The notes under the pieces are model-generated. The model did not search any database, was not told where the DNA came from, and worked only from the letters and a program-made list of their open reading frames with translations. Below, piece after piece: positions 11,353-23,219 of a DNA stretch of 64,000 nucleotides. Position numbers and translations under genes: made by a program. Numbering within the stretch: position 1 is the first letter of the stretch; each line of letters begins with the position of its first letter. Origin of the DNA: Agriotes lineatus (taxonomy: Eukaryota > Arthropoda > Insecta > Coleoptera > Elateridae); contig CALNHX010007708.1 of the NCBI GenBank assembly GCA_940337035.1, positions 1-64,000 of the forward strand, in the 5' to 3' direction.

Positions 11353-13148
11353 TAAAAAAAACCAACTAGTACTAAACAAATGAAAATTCCTATTCGAATA
11401 GTTTCTAACGGTGAATGTAAACACTTTACAAAATTCAAGGCGAACTTATTAAGCAAAATACCTTGCAGCATAATATACACTAACTGTTTACACAAATATA
11501 CTATTAGCTTTATGAAAAACTAACACCCACCCCCTCTTTAAGAACGTACATCTTAGCTGGAATGGATTTAAAATAAAATAATTATATTTACATTTTTGAT
11601 GTTTCAACGTACCGTATTCCGTATTTAGTCAGGCGTATACATAATTGGTATTCAATTACTTTTTCTAATATCCCTACACCGTACCGGTAGATAGGAATTG
11701 ATTATATTGATTATATGATTACATTTCTAACATTTTTAAAAGAGTTGGAAGAATATAATTTAGTGCTTGAGGTTATGCTGTTTCAGCTAATAACATAATA
11801 ATCGCTTTCCACTGTTCACTGGGAAAATTAAATAAGCAAAAATTAATAATATGCTGGATATATGATATCAAAAATGGTATGCAAAGATGTAGTGTGATTT
11901 TTTAATCAAAATGTACTTATATCTGCACTTTTTACTATTTAGAACTATGAACTATTTAAAACAATAATATTTTCCAGGTGAAACCTTGCTTTCTTTTATT
12001 TATTATTACCATTAACCATGGTACCTATGAAAAATTGAATGAACAGCAACACACTGACGTATATGGCTATAAGTAGGTAAATAAAAGTGTAGACCTTTAT
12101 ACTACTTCAAGGTACACATAAAAACACTGTTTAAAAAACAAAAATACTAAATGTTAGCTCATGACACTGAATGTAAGTTCCAATTTCAGTATTGTGGATT
12201 GTGATAGGTTAGAGGATTTACTGGTTAGTAACCATTTATAGAACATACTATATAATATTCACGTAGTTAATACAAAACCAAAAAACAATTTAAATGAACA
12301 AATATTATAAAATAAAAGAGATATTTTGCACTCCCTAGTACTGCACTTGCACTGCAATATGAAATTATTGCTAAAAATAATGCTAAAGGTTTTTTAGAGT
12401 GTAAATTAATTAAATTTAGTAAAACATGTAGGAAATCAATCGAATAGCAATGTGAAAATATTCACAAGTTGAGCTAGCAGAAGAAGCAATAAATATTTTT
12501 TAGAAGCCATCGTGTATCTTAATCTTTCTATTAAATATTGGTGCACTTGGACCCATTTGTTTTAATTAAGTTACTATTAATATTAAATATATCATGTTGG
12601 TAGGTTATTCTGGAGTACTTCTTTTACAAAGAAATGTTAACGTTTATTACTTATGGGTACAGCTGTAGGTAATTTTTACCTAAAACCACTGGAACAATTC
12701 AGAGCCAGTTCAAACTCAAGAAATTTTCCAATAATATAATGAGTCCTATTTGACGGTTTGATAGTATGTAAGACATAATTATTAGAGGTCTCCCAGATTT
12801 TTTTGTAACTAAAACTCCTAAGATTCCATATTATTTTGGAATATTTTAATTTTGGTAACATACACCCCTAAAAATAACACTGTGTTACTTTTGTCCTTAA
12901 TGCATCTCGATAAAAAAATTCCTTCAGCAGAACGGAAGAAATACGAGTATACTCCTTGATTACAATAAGACCAAAAAGAGGTGTAACTACCATTGACAAA
13001 CTGCCTAATAGCCAGTTTTTTCTGAAACAGTCGGGATATAATCCCACTAAAAAATTTCAAAGTCTTTCAATGGCTTCCAATGTTACAAGAAAACTAAATT
13101 TACTTGCGGTAGCAGAACCAGCAGTGATAATAGATATTAACGACATAT
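11353..13148. other. No gene seen
   Basis: AT-rich sequence with only short chance frames. I found no repeat ends or motif that I could support. Confidence 0.5.
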
Positions 13149-13254
13149 GTTTGATTATGAGTATCTTAACGACACGAGTTTGATTGCCAAAAACGAGGCG
13201 GTGAGCCGAGTTTTGTGGCAATCAAACGAGTCTCGTTAAGTGCCATAAGCAAAC
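13149..13254. repeat. Hairpin repeat of about 105 bp
   Basis: Imperfect palindrome: TTAACGACACGAGTTTGATT on the left pairs with AATCAAACGAGTCTCGTTAA on the right around GGCGGTGAGCC. Non-coding, MITE-like. Confidence 0.65.
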
Positions 13255-13411
13255 GTGTATTGTTCAATATTTTATCTCCATCATAAATTCTGGTTCAATG
13301 TATTTCTTTATACAAAAAGAGTGCGGTAATATTCATTAATTAAGCTCTTAACGATACTAAAATTAATATGGTTAAGAGTCTATAACAACACTGATGAAGA
13401 TAATAGTATAT

Positions 13412-13532
13412 TATGATACGAGTTTTATAAGAAGCATTTTGTAGCACGCACGGATTTAGGGTACGACGAGCGAAGCGAGGAGTGCCCTAAAGGAGTAAGT
13501 GCTACAAAATGCCTTATAAACGAGGTATCATA
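13412..13532. repeat. Hairpin repeat with CGAGCGAAGCGAG centre
   Basis: Arms read TATGATACGAGTTTTATAAG and the complement near 13532, with GCATTTTGTAGCAC and GTGCTACAAAATGC inside. A shorter hairpin (CTATTACGATACG with its complement, 13612-13643) follows. These look like related non-coding mobile hairpins. Confidence 0.65.
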
Positions 13533-13689
13533 CAGTATTTTATCTACTTTGCCACTTTTTTAAGCAAAAAAATGATTTTTTTTATATTTTTATTATAGCA
13601 TCGCTTTGTGTCTATTACGATACGCAAATCCGTATCGTAATAGCCTCAGTACGAACGCAAAGTAGATAAAGTAGTTTTAAAGCATGATA

Positions 13690-16660
13690 GATATAACGAT
13701 TGTTGGTGGATATCGACAGAAAATCTTGCACTAAATGTCAAGCATGTAATGAATTTATCTGTCCAGAACATATAAATATTGCTAGCTACGCCGTTTATGA
13801 CTTTAGTTTTATTTTGTTGATATGAATAATTTTCTGTCAGGGTTTTATCACGTTATATTATATCTTACCTTTCTTGGTCCACGGTTAGCCTGCATTTGTA
13901 AACAAATAAATTGTTCGACTTTCAATCTTGCTGGGTTACGTCGGACATTTATCTAGGACATATACAAATAAAACACATAATACTATAAATACGAGGTAAT
14001 TAACATTTATTGGATATACATCTGTATTTTTAATGTTTATAGGTTTAATCCAATTATCGTTAGTAAATTTTGTTTTAAATTTAATTTTAATTAATTAATA
14101 CTGTATGTTTACATACAGTTTAATGTAATGTTTATTTTTAAATTGTTTCATAAACTTTTTTGTTTAAACATTGTTAACTTTGCTTACCTTTAATTTATTT
14201 ATAGCTTACTTTCACCAATTTGAAAAATTTTCGATTAGTAGTTTTGTTCATTTAAATCTCTCGATTTTTTTTCAGATCTAGTATTTTTAATATTATCTTT
14301 GTTTTTCATTTACATTCTGGACTTGCATTTACAGCATGGTCTGCTTTGCACCGCCGTCAGCAAAGCCTGCTAGTTATGTTACTAGCATACCACCAACACC
14401 CTCATATTTCTTAGTCCAAACTTCTTATGATGATCACATTTATTTTATAAAGAACACTTTTTCTGAGCAGATACCAGTATTTATTTTTAATATAATCATT
14501 ATTATTATGTAACAATGTGCAACAATAAGCATTTTATACAAAACAAGCTTATGTTTTATCCTTTCTAATAATATTTACTTTTGAAGATAAAAACTGACTA
14601 ATATAAACACTTACTTCAAAATTACTGTCATCAACCAAATTTGCGTTACATTTGCAATCAACGAATGGACAATTAACTGGTATCGTTTACAATTTCAATG
14701 TAATTGAATTAATAACTATAATTCTTTCTGGCTGATCTTTGTTTCAGTAATGGAAAGTCAACATTTTCTGAAGAAATTGTGTATTCCATTGTATAAAATA
14801 GAATTTTCAATCATAAAACCGTACCGTTAGACTTAAAACCATTTTTATTTGTATTACAATTAACTGTATGCTAATTATATTTTATTTAAAATGCTTTGTC
14901 ATTTCAAGACCATATCAATATATTGCAAAATCTATAGCATAATCAACAAAGTGCGTGCCTCTACTCTCTTCAATATCGTAAAATTAGTCATAAATAAAAG
15001 TTATGTGTTATATGTATTTAGATCCACTGTGCGTAACCACCGATAATAATATACGTTACACTTAGAGGACGATAGTCCAAGAGTAGAAAGAGTAGAAACT
15101 GGATTTTCAAGCATACATTAAAAAAAGCCCCCCTGTATTTTTTGATACTTTATTACTATTTGTTTGTTTACAGAAACTATCGAAATTAGTATTACAATAA
15201 TCTAAAGTAAGTTATTTGTCGGCTTGGTTGCAAATGTTAATTTCTATCTGTTTGGAAAAAAATCGCATGCTAAATTCTTCCGTAATTATAATTATTATAA
15301 TTGAAATAATTTATTTACTACTATTCACTTCGTAATTTTTTTTTCATGGTTTATGAAAAATTAAATTTTTACATTTCGTTATTGACAATCACACACAGTA
15401 ACTTGATTCTAACCTGCATCTCACTTATTCTTTTTTGTTATATTCAAATTTACATTCAATGTATCTCTTTAGGAAGTAAAATACAGTAATCTTTCTCTGC
15501 AGTTTAGACGATTTAATCGATTGGCCTCAAAATCTATATCTACATATTTAATATAACTTAGACGATTTCAGTAACTTTTGCCTAAAATCTAGCAACTTGG
15601 AGTGGTACTTGACTCTTATGTCTATAACTTTCGTAACATATCTAGTTTTGAAAAACTCAATTAAAAAATTTCGTTGTTTTTGAAAAAATTCAATTTAAAC
15701 ATTTCTCTTAAATTTCAAACATTAATAATAATAAGCATAATTTTTTTTCAGCAGTGTTATTGATATTGATATGGTCTTGATAATGGTAAATAAAATATAA
15801 TAACATGCAGCTTAATTATAAAGCAATTAAACAGCATATTAAGTTAAGTAACGCAGTTTTATCAGCCAAATTCTATTTCCTTCAATGGTATTGGCATTTC
15901 ATTAGCAAATCGACTTTCCATTAGCTAAAACAAATATGATGAAGACAGAATCATAGTTATTATTTTATTTTACATTTGAATTTATAAATGATACTAGCTA
16001 ATTGCAAATATAATTCATATTGGCTGAAGATAATATTTTTCAACTAAATTTGTTCTGTTAGTCAGGCTTTATTTGTAGAAGTAAATATTATTAGAAAAAA
16101 TAAAACATAAATGCAATTCTTACATATTTGATGTATAAAGGGTTGATAATGCATAATAATTAAAAGCGCGCTCATCTAACAGTTAATTAATATCATGAAG
16201 TTGTTAAGTCAGGAATCTGTAATTTTAATATAATCAAATTGAATTCTATGCAAGGTTTTAGAGGGAATTATAAAAATATCAACAAAACCTTGTGTAAAAA
16301 ATAAAATTTTTAATGGCTCCAGCTTAGAAAAATTTAAATAATAAGGTAAAAATTTAATTTTTCCAATATAAAACACTGGTATGTACTAAAAATAAATGTA
16401 TTATTAATTAAAATATAATGAATAAGTAAAGGTTGTCTATAAACCAACGAACATGTCAAATATGTTTGTGCGAAACCTATTCTAACGAAGTAGCTGCATA
16501 CGGCACGAGAGGAAGAAAGATATTGGTGGGGCAAAATCCATTTGCCAACTACCAGCAAAGTATGAGCTGGTATGTAGGTGTATACAGTTTCAAAAGCTAA
16601 ATGCCAGATCTGAGAATATAAAGCAGTAAGTAAATGAAATAAACTGCATTTTACCAAATA
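13690..16660. other. No gene seen
   Basis: Long AT-rich stretch with no frame resembling protein. A weak hairpin (GCTTTGC...GCAAAGC at about 14342-14367) is the only structure noted. Confidence 0.5.
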
Positions 16661-16661
16661 A

Positions 16662-16775
16662 TAGTAATTTATTATACAAGACGAGAAAGTTAAATTTTAT
16701 CCACGAGTGAATCGTTTAATGTCGAGACGAAGTCGAGACGTTAATGATTCAAGAGTGGATAGAAATAACTTTTTT
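16662..16775. repeat. Palindromic MITE, ACAAGACGATAAAGTTAAATT family, copy A
   Basis: Shares TAATTTATTATACAAGACGA, GTCGAGACGAAGTCGAGACG and AATGATTCAAGAGTGGATAG with the elements at 21089-21215 and 62930-63058. This copy loses similarity beyond the second AATAACTTT, so it is truncated. Confidence 0.75.
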
Positions 16776-18163
16776 TTTGTTTATGTTATTGCCTTTAAGG
16801 TTTGTAAAATACGTAGTTTTTTAAATAACTGCAGAATATCTTTTTCATTAACTTTCTTACTTATGTTTTCGAAAAAATCGCAAAATTAAATTTATACATT
16901 CGTAAAATATGTAGTTTATAAATAATAGCAAAAGCTTTTTTTCCAAAATTTCGTTACTTATGTTTTTGAAAAAAATCTTAATTCTCTTACATTAGACCTG
17001 TTTACTTCCACAAAGTTGTGTGTGGTTCTAGTCTGAGCGGCGGTGACACTAAGTCTAGTGTGATAAAACTTTTCAATGTCATATATATAATTTGTTAGGT
17101 CATTGATGGGGAAACACAAAATGGCAGTGCTGCCACGTGTGGACCGAACGGCACTATAAAAAATTATAAAAAAAAAGTTTTTTTTTCAATATCTAGTATC
17201 ATAAAACTTCAGGATTCTGATTGTTCCTCGAGACAGGGAAGGGGTAGGGCTTTAAGAAAAAACAGTGCTGCCACTCCCCGAGCGAACTCTTATCAGCGGC
17301 AGCAGGGAGATAAGTGATCCCTCGGATCCTATTTTCTAGTATCATCGAACTTCATACAAATTCAAACGTTCTCTGAAAGATTATCAATTTCTGTGTAAGA
17401 AAAACCGCTGCTGCCTTTTCCAGAAAGTGAAGAAAATGGCGGCAGCAGCATTTGAAGGTCGCGATTATAGCAACCGAATTTCGCGTGTCCATTCAGTTTT
17501 ATCAGCATTAATCCGTTTTTTTCCATTTGTACTAATGAAATACGCTGACATCGTAATTTCCAATAAATTCTCAATGTTGTTGATTGTTTAAACAAATGAA
17601 ATTCCATTTTTATGTAATATTTTTCAATTTTTCCATATTTTTCATGTTTTTTTTTCATAGTTTCCATGCATTTAATTCCAATTGAGAATAAATTAATTCT
17701 ATTCGTTGAAACAATACTTGCGATCATTGTTTAAACAAATTTGATTCTATCAATTATTCCAGAGTCATTGATTTTTGGGCCGCTTTTTTAGGTCTTTTCG
17801 TGTTTTTCACAGCAAGTACGAATCCGTTTCGCATTTTTTTTTATTCATGCCATTTATTTGTCACGACAGGGATTGTTTGAACAAATTAGAAGTATTTTAC
17901 TGGGAACAAAAATTTTTGAGCTATTTTAAAGCAGAAATTGTGTCTGCGGCGTGGATTTATTTTACCAACTTACTTTGTAGGACCCCGGCTGTGCTATTCT
18001 CGAGTGGCACATTCTGATTGGCTAGAGGGTAGCAAAAGGACCTACAAAGCCCATTCGTCGGTAGTTGGTATGCTTTATGCTCACTTTCGTTTGAGAAGCA
18101 GTCAGTAACGGTCGCATCGCTGTCCTTTTTTCTAATCTCAACGTATTTTACTTCTTCAAAAAA

Positions 18164-18268
18164 TGCTTTGTTTCGTTGACGATGTACTATATTTGGCAAG
18201 AGATAACAACGACGAAGATGACAAAGAATTTGACGCAGAAACTTTTGATTCTGACCACGAAAACTAGT
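18164..18268 (+). CDS. Small acidic open frame in the loop of the fold-back element
   Basis: ATG to TAG, 34 codons, beginning MLCFVDDVLYLARDNNDEDD and ending FDSDHEN. An acidic leader of this kind starts some transposases, so it may be a remnant first exon of the element's own gene, but length and composition alone cannot show that it is expressed. Confidence 0.2.
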
Positions 18269-18885
18269 GATAAGTTGCTTCGATGGTTTAATTGTTAGCT
18301 ACTCATGTAATTTTAACTTTTAATATAATACCAAATTTACTAAATGGGCAAATTGCTTCGGTAATAATTCATCGCGAACTTTGCATAATCTTTGTGTTTT
18401 TTATAAACCAACATTTGTATGCATAAATCTAGAAAGAAATTAAATTCGTTTTTACAAAACAAGACTATTACTTATTTAAATACGCTTCCATTCTCTTACA
18501 GGGTGAAATAAATCAACGCCGCAGACTCAATTGCTGCTTAAAAATAGCTCAAAAATCTTTATGTTCCAAGTTAAATACTTCTAATTTGTTCAAACAATCC
18601 CTGTACTGATAAATAAATGACATGTTTCAATAAAACTGCGAAACGGATTCGTACGTGCTGTGAAAAACGCGAAAAGACCTATAAAAGCGGCCCAAAAATC
18701 AATGAACTTGGAATAATTGATAGAATCTAATATAGATAGAACTAATTCATTCTCAATTGGAATCAAAGGCTTGGAAAATATTTAAAAAAAAACAAGAGAA
18801 ATAAGGAAAATTCGAAAAATATCACATAAAAAATACAATTTCATTTGTTTAAACAATCAACGCAATAGAATAGTATATTGTGTAT

Positions 18886-20275
18886 CTAGGACGAAAAGCG
18901 TAACATTCCCAGACGACTCTGACACAGGAGTCTGGGAATGTTGCTTTTCGTCCAAGATACACATACTATTTTTCCGCCAATCGATACGAGTAATTAAAAA
19001 ATTAAGAAAACTTGTCTTTTTAAAGGAGAACGATCCAAACGTGCGTGTTCGTCACGACAATTACAGACGCCATGTCCCTAATTGAGTGAATGCGCCTCGA
19101 GGGGCGGAGCCCCGCGAGCCCCCTTGGAGAGGGTTGGAGCCCCAAGGGCTTTCTTGGAGAGGGGCGGAGCCCCGAAGGCTCCCTTGGAAAGAGGCGGTGC
19201 CCCACGGGCCCCCCTTGGAGAGGGTCGGAGCCCCGAGGGCTTTCTTGGAAGGTTTCCTTGAAGGGGCGGAGCCCCGAGGGCCCCCTTGGAAGGTTTCCTT
19301 GAAGGGGCGGAGCCCCCAGGGCCCCCTTGGAGAGGGTTGGAGCCCCGAGTGCCCCCTTGGAGAGGGTCAGAACCCCGAGGGTTTCCTTGGAGAGGGGCGA
19401 AGCCCCGAGGGCCCCCTTGCAGAGGGTTGGAGCCCCGAGGGTCTCCTTGAAGAGGGGCGGAGCCCCGAGGGCTCCCTTGGAGAGAGACGGAGCCCCGAGG
19501 GCTCCTTTGGAGAGGGTCGGAGCCCCAAGGGCCCCCTTGGAGAGGGAATCTCTCTCATCCGTTTTTTTAATTCATATTAATGAAATCTCTGTTCAATTAG
19601 CGAACCGAAGCGTAGTTCGGGTGACTCACTAGTCATCAATAATTACATTCGAAAAATATACGGTACCCCCCACCCAAGAAAAGCGCCCTTCCGTGCTTTC
19701 CAAGAATACTTCGATACTCAGCATCACTCCGTTTCGCTAATACAATGAAATGCTATGAACCAGTTATTTATTAAAAAAAAAAACAAAAAAAATTTTTTTT
19801 TGCCGACGACCATAGCTCAAATGTTGATGTTGCCTTCATTTTCGGAGGACCTATCGTATGAAAACGATCCAAGACTTCAGGAAGGTTCCTGGCGACCGGA
19901 ATCGTGTACACATACGAACATACATCCCCCGCACAGCACTTTTAGGCACCCCCCAATATGGAGGAGGGATCTAGTGGGCTGGGGTCTTCACCAAAAGATC
20001 CGCACAGCCGAGACGGAGATTTGATATAGTGGGTTCATTAGTCGGTTGGCTCGAATTTTAGAGATATTTGACTCAGAGTGGTTTTCGATATGAGGGAATT
20101 TCAATACTTCGTACACTTCGTGTCGAAGTAAATATTCCCTGCCTAGGCCGGGAATATTATTCCTGTAGTTTTATTGTAAATTACCTAGCAACGGCTGGTG
20201 TAATGGAATGTTTGACTTTGCTCCACAAAATGTTGTCAGTAATGTGTCAGTTCTAGTACGATTGGCGGAAAAATG
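18886..20275. mobile_element. Insertion in the fold-back right arm, TTTTTCCGCCAATCG ends
   Basis: A hairpin comes first at about 18886-18972: GGACGAAAAGCGTAACATTC and its complement around GACTCTGACACAGGAGTC. Next, TTTTTCCGCCAATCGATACG at about 18970 is matched in inverted form by CGATTGGCGGAAAAA at about 20260-20273, so an element of about 1.3 kb appears bounded by these. It contains the GC-rich minisatellite at 19092-19545 and non-coding DNA. Confidence 0.55.
19092..19545. repeat. GC-rich 30-bp minisatellite, about 15 units
   Basis: Head-to-tail 30-base units built on GGGGCGGAGCCCCGAGGGCC followed by CCCTTGGAGA, with point differences between units. The unit contains the self-complementary core GGGGCGGAGCCCC. 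Because 30 is divisible by three, several frames on both strands stay open for 60-160 codons and translate as ten-residue repeats (RSPEGPLGEG type). I read these frames as a by-product of the repeat, not as genes. Confidence 0.85.
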
Positions 20276-20712
20276 TATTACAATTTACAATGTCACGCGT
20301 ATTTCATTAGTACAAATCGAAAAAAAACCGGATTAATGCCGATAAAACCGAATGAACACGCGAAATTCGGTTGCGATAATCGCGACTTTCAAAAGCTGCT
20401 GCCGCCTTTTTCTTCAATTTCTGGAAAAGGCAGCAGTGGATTTTCTTACACAGAAATTGATAATCTTTCAGATAACGTTTGAATTTGTATGAAGTTCGAT
20501 AATACTAGAAAATAGGATCTGAGAAACAATCAGAATCCTGAAGTTTTATGATACTAGATATTAAAAAAAAAAATTTTATAAATTTTTATAGTGCCGTTCG
20601 GTCCACACGTGGCAGCACTGCCATTTTGTGATTCCTCATCAATGACCTAACAAATTATATATATGACATTGAAAAGTTTTATCACACTAGACTTAGTGTC
20701 ACCGCCGCTCGT

Positions 20713-20900
20713 ACTATTCTATGATCCTCTTTACTCGTAAGTCGGGTAGCCTTGCCTTGCCCGTCGAAATGAAGGATAAGTTTCCTTGTTACGGGTTAAC
20801 GACTACCACAGGTGTTACAGCGTAATGCCTAGCCGGGGAGAGTATAATTTTTTAAATCTTTCTGTAGTTGCCGGGAATCGAACCCCTCCCGAAAAGTTGA
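20713..20900 (-). repeat. Possible 5'-truncated tRNA-derived SINE
   Basis: On the minus strand GGTTCGATTCC (20884-20874) is a perfect RNA polymerase III B box. It is followed by about 150 bases of high-complexity sequence (CTCTCCCCGGCTAGGCATTA and onward) that ends against the outer end of the fold-back element. The region where an A box should lie is AT-rich and lacks one, so this would be a truncated copy. No second copy was found in the window. Confidence 0.35.
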
Positions 20901-21088
20901 AAAATTAATAATGCGAATAATGTTTTTTATAATAATGTTATAGGTATATTACGTAATTGTCTAGAACATTTATAAAATGTGTAATTTTTGAAATAATTTT
21001 CAATTTTTTTTCATTCCATTTAAAAAACAGGTAAAAATTAGTAAGTGTTGTTAAAATATACAGATTTATGTCTTCTGAGAGCAAAATA

Positions 21089-21450
21089 GTAATTTATTAC
21101 ACAAGACGATAAAGTTAAATTTTATTCACGAGTTAATCGTCGAGACGAAGTCGAGACGTTAATGATTCAAGAGTGGATAGTAATAACTTTATAGTCGTGT
21201 ATAATACATTTTCTTTTTCTATAGCAAGGACATTAACAATTTCAAAAGAAAATAAGGAAAGTCAATCACATTTTAAAATCTCAGTAGCTATATTGGGTTG
21301 CTAAGATAATACGAAGCTGTAATATTTAATTTAAATAAAAGTTGATGTTAAAGTGCTACTTTATCTACCCTTGCTGTTAAAGTATCACTTGACCTTTGTT
21401 TTGAGTCGATTACAATACACTTTAACATTTGCTATAGAAAAAATAACATT
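21089..21450. mobile_element. MITE, ACAAGACGATAAAGTTAAATT family, copy B
   Basis: The first 127 bases are the palindrome seen at 16662. The rest, including CTACTTTATCTACCCTTGCTG and TTGCTATAGAAAAAATAACA, matches 62690-63058 in the opposite orientation. Comparing the two full-length copies defines an element of about 360 bp. Confidence 0.75.
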
Positions 21451-21756
21451 TATTTTGGGGATATATATGTTTCACGTCATTGTCACTGTTAACTGTGTGT
21501 GAATTACGCAGTAAAAGAAAGTTGTGTGACGGCCACACTTTATTTTTTAGATGTATTGGGGCATTTATTTATATGCATACTGTTTCATACAAATTATGAT
21601 ATTTAAAATTTGTGTTTGTAAAAAGCGATTGCCTAGGTCAGATTCAGAATTGAATTTGAAAAATCGCATTTCATACGGTGTACTACATTTCTACATACAA
21701 AATCGTTTAGTAATGTGGTACTTTACAGCATAGCAACGACAATTCGTTTTACGTTT

Positions 21757-21910
21757 GGCAGTACTGGTATTGTTGGTGACACTGTAAGTCTATGTCAACT
21801 TCGAGGTTGACAGGTTATGTTTTGCGTCAGTCTGACGCAAAATTTAACCTGCTAAACTCGAGTTTGACATAGACTTAGAGTGTCACCAACAATACACTTC
21901 GGTACTGCTA
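21757..21910. mobile_element. Palindromic MITE, GTGACACTGTAAGTCTA family, copy 2
   Basis: Inverted arms contain TTGTTGGTGACACTGTAAGT and its complement near 21880-21893, with GTTTTGCGTCAGTCTGACGC at the centre. Related to 2878-3001 and 63350-63515. Confidence 0.8.
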
Positions 21911-22047
21911 ATGCATAACATCAAGTGGAACTGATTATTGTGCTCCAGTACATAAAAACGAGTTTTGCTTAGCTTGGTTATGTTTTGACATTTAATGTCA
22001 CATTTATATAAAAATCTAGTTACACATTTCTACATGAAGTGCCCTAA

Positions 22048-22190
22048 AATAGTACACGAAACGTGTTAGAAAAGTGGTTTTACTGAACTCGTATGGCTAT
22101 TCTAGTACTCGCTAACGCTCGTACTCAAACCAGCCATACTTGTTGCGTAAAACTTCACTTTTCTAAACTTGTTGCGTAATATACTATTAC
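22048..22190. repeat. Palindromic MITE of about 143 bp
   Basis: AATAGTACACGAAACGTGTT pairs imperfectly with AACTTGTTGCGTAATATACT; TTAGAAAAGTGGTTTTAC pairs with GTAAAACTTCACTTTTCTAA; the centre is TACTCGCTAACGCTCGTA. Non-coding. Confidence 0.65.
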
Positions 22191-22888
22191 AGGATTGACA
22201 TATCATATATATATAGTCACTAATTTATAACTAACATAATAACCGATTTAACTTTTTCTAAATAACCGTATGCTTAAATTGTGACATTTCAGTTAAATCA
22301 AGATTTATTGATGGAGCAAATTTTCTTGTTCAAGGCCAATAGGAAAATCTACTAATACGCACAAATACTTGTGAGTGGCAGTTAAGTTGAAAAATAGTTG
22401 CCTATAAATATTAAACACGAACTGTACTTTAGCAAGAAATCATTTTAGGATAAGCAAAACTGGATTTTAGCTGAATAGAGAGTTCTACTTTAACACAAAC
22501 AGTTAGTATAACTTGATTGATTAAAATCAGTTAGATTTATAGTATGCATCTCAAATACAAACGACCTAAATTAAAGAATTTGAAGCATTTGAAGGTTTCG
22601 AAAAGAACGAATCAGCAAATTAAACCAACGCAGTCGCAAAAACATAAAGAATAATTATTGTCGAAATATTAAAAATCGTTGATATGGATTTAAAATATCC
22701 TCTTAATCAAATTCATGATTATGATATCAAACGCTGTATAATGCGATTAGAAAAGCCACAAAAGAAGTAATACATGTCTTTGAATAAGATAAGGTGAATT
22801 TGACATTATTTTAGCATATGCATGTTTACAATCAAATCAGTCTGCAACAAGCAACAATCAAAAGTACAAATTCTGCATAACCACGCAC
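22191..22888. other. No gene seen; probable intron of the 22889-23219 gene
   Basis: AT-rich, non-coding. It begins, on the minus strand, with the donor GTGCGT at 22888. Confidence 0.4.
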
Positions 22889-23219
22889 CTGCAAGCAAAT
22901 TGATCCCATCACGTCGTTTTTCAGCACATTCACTTGATTTCCTTCCTATCGTTACTCTTCGGAAGAGGTTTTTCCTGGCATGGGCTACCTTTTTTTCCTT
23001 CTGCAGCTCGATACGTGCGGTGGTGATAAGTCTATCGGCCGTATCCTGCAGTCTCTCTTTCGGCAAATTCGGCCTTGTTTCTTTCAGCAGTGCAAGTGTA
23101 AACTTCATAATGTCCTTCAGTGATAAGCAGGGACAGGTATGTTTTTGGTTGCCCGGGCGATATAAGTTTTTTATGAAGGAGTCCATGTCGGAAAGCACTT
23201 GAAACGCGTTTGTGGTCAA
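22889..23219 (-). CDS. Internal coding exon of an unrecognised host gene
   Basis: A 331-base open segment lies between a clear acceptor (AATTATATTACAG ending at 23220) and a good donor (TTGCAG|GTGCGT, intron from 22888). It has much more balanced base composition than the surrounding DNA, typical of real coding sequence. The protein begins LTTNAFQVLSDMDSFIKNLY, continues with CPCLSLKDIMKFTLALL, and has a charged helix-forming part (LITTARIELQKEKKVAHARK) ending RRDGINLLA. No catalytic motif, signal peptide or membrane segment is seen. It does not look like any transposon protein I know. Exon length leaves phase 1. Partner exons were not located; the next upstream DNA is filled by a LINE. I do not recognise the gene. 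Confidence 0.6.

Larger units (their letters stand above)
17036..20712. mobile_element. Giant fold-back element, split by a 1.4-kb insertion
   Basis: The outer ends are inverted copies (GCGGCGGTGACACTAAGTCT at 17036 and its complement at 20712) and similarity continues inward. The left arm is continuous from 17036 to about 17965. The right arm is its mirror image but lies in two pieces, about 18505-18885 and about 20265-20712. Reading the right pieces together restores the left arm order, so the DNA between them was inserted later. Arms are about 85-90 percent alike by eye. The loop at 17966-18504 has GATTGG-type promoter-like sequence and a 34-codon acidic frame at 18164-18268 (MLCFVDDVLYLARDNNDEDD). 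No transposase is recognisable. Confidence 0.7.

Noticed and set aside
17362..17727. Related open frames in the two arms of the fold-back element (also 20273-20482), suggesting a conserved peptide (SGKGSSGFSYTEIDNLS)
   Set aside because: Comparing the 54 shared codons by hand, 9 of 12 differences change the amino acid and 3 are silent, so there is no sign of selection for protein; similarity is explained by the inverted-repeat DNA.
19086..19632. Long open frames on both strands over the GC-rich repeat (up to about 164 codons)
   Set aside because: They follow from a 30-bp repeat unit divisible by three; several frames on both strands are open at once and give only ten-residue repeats.
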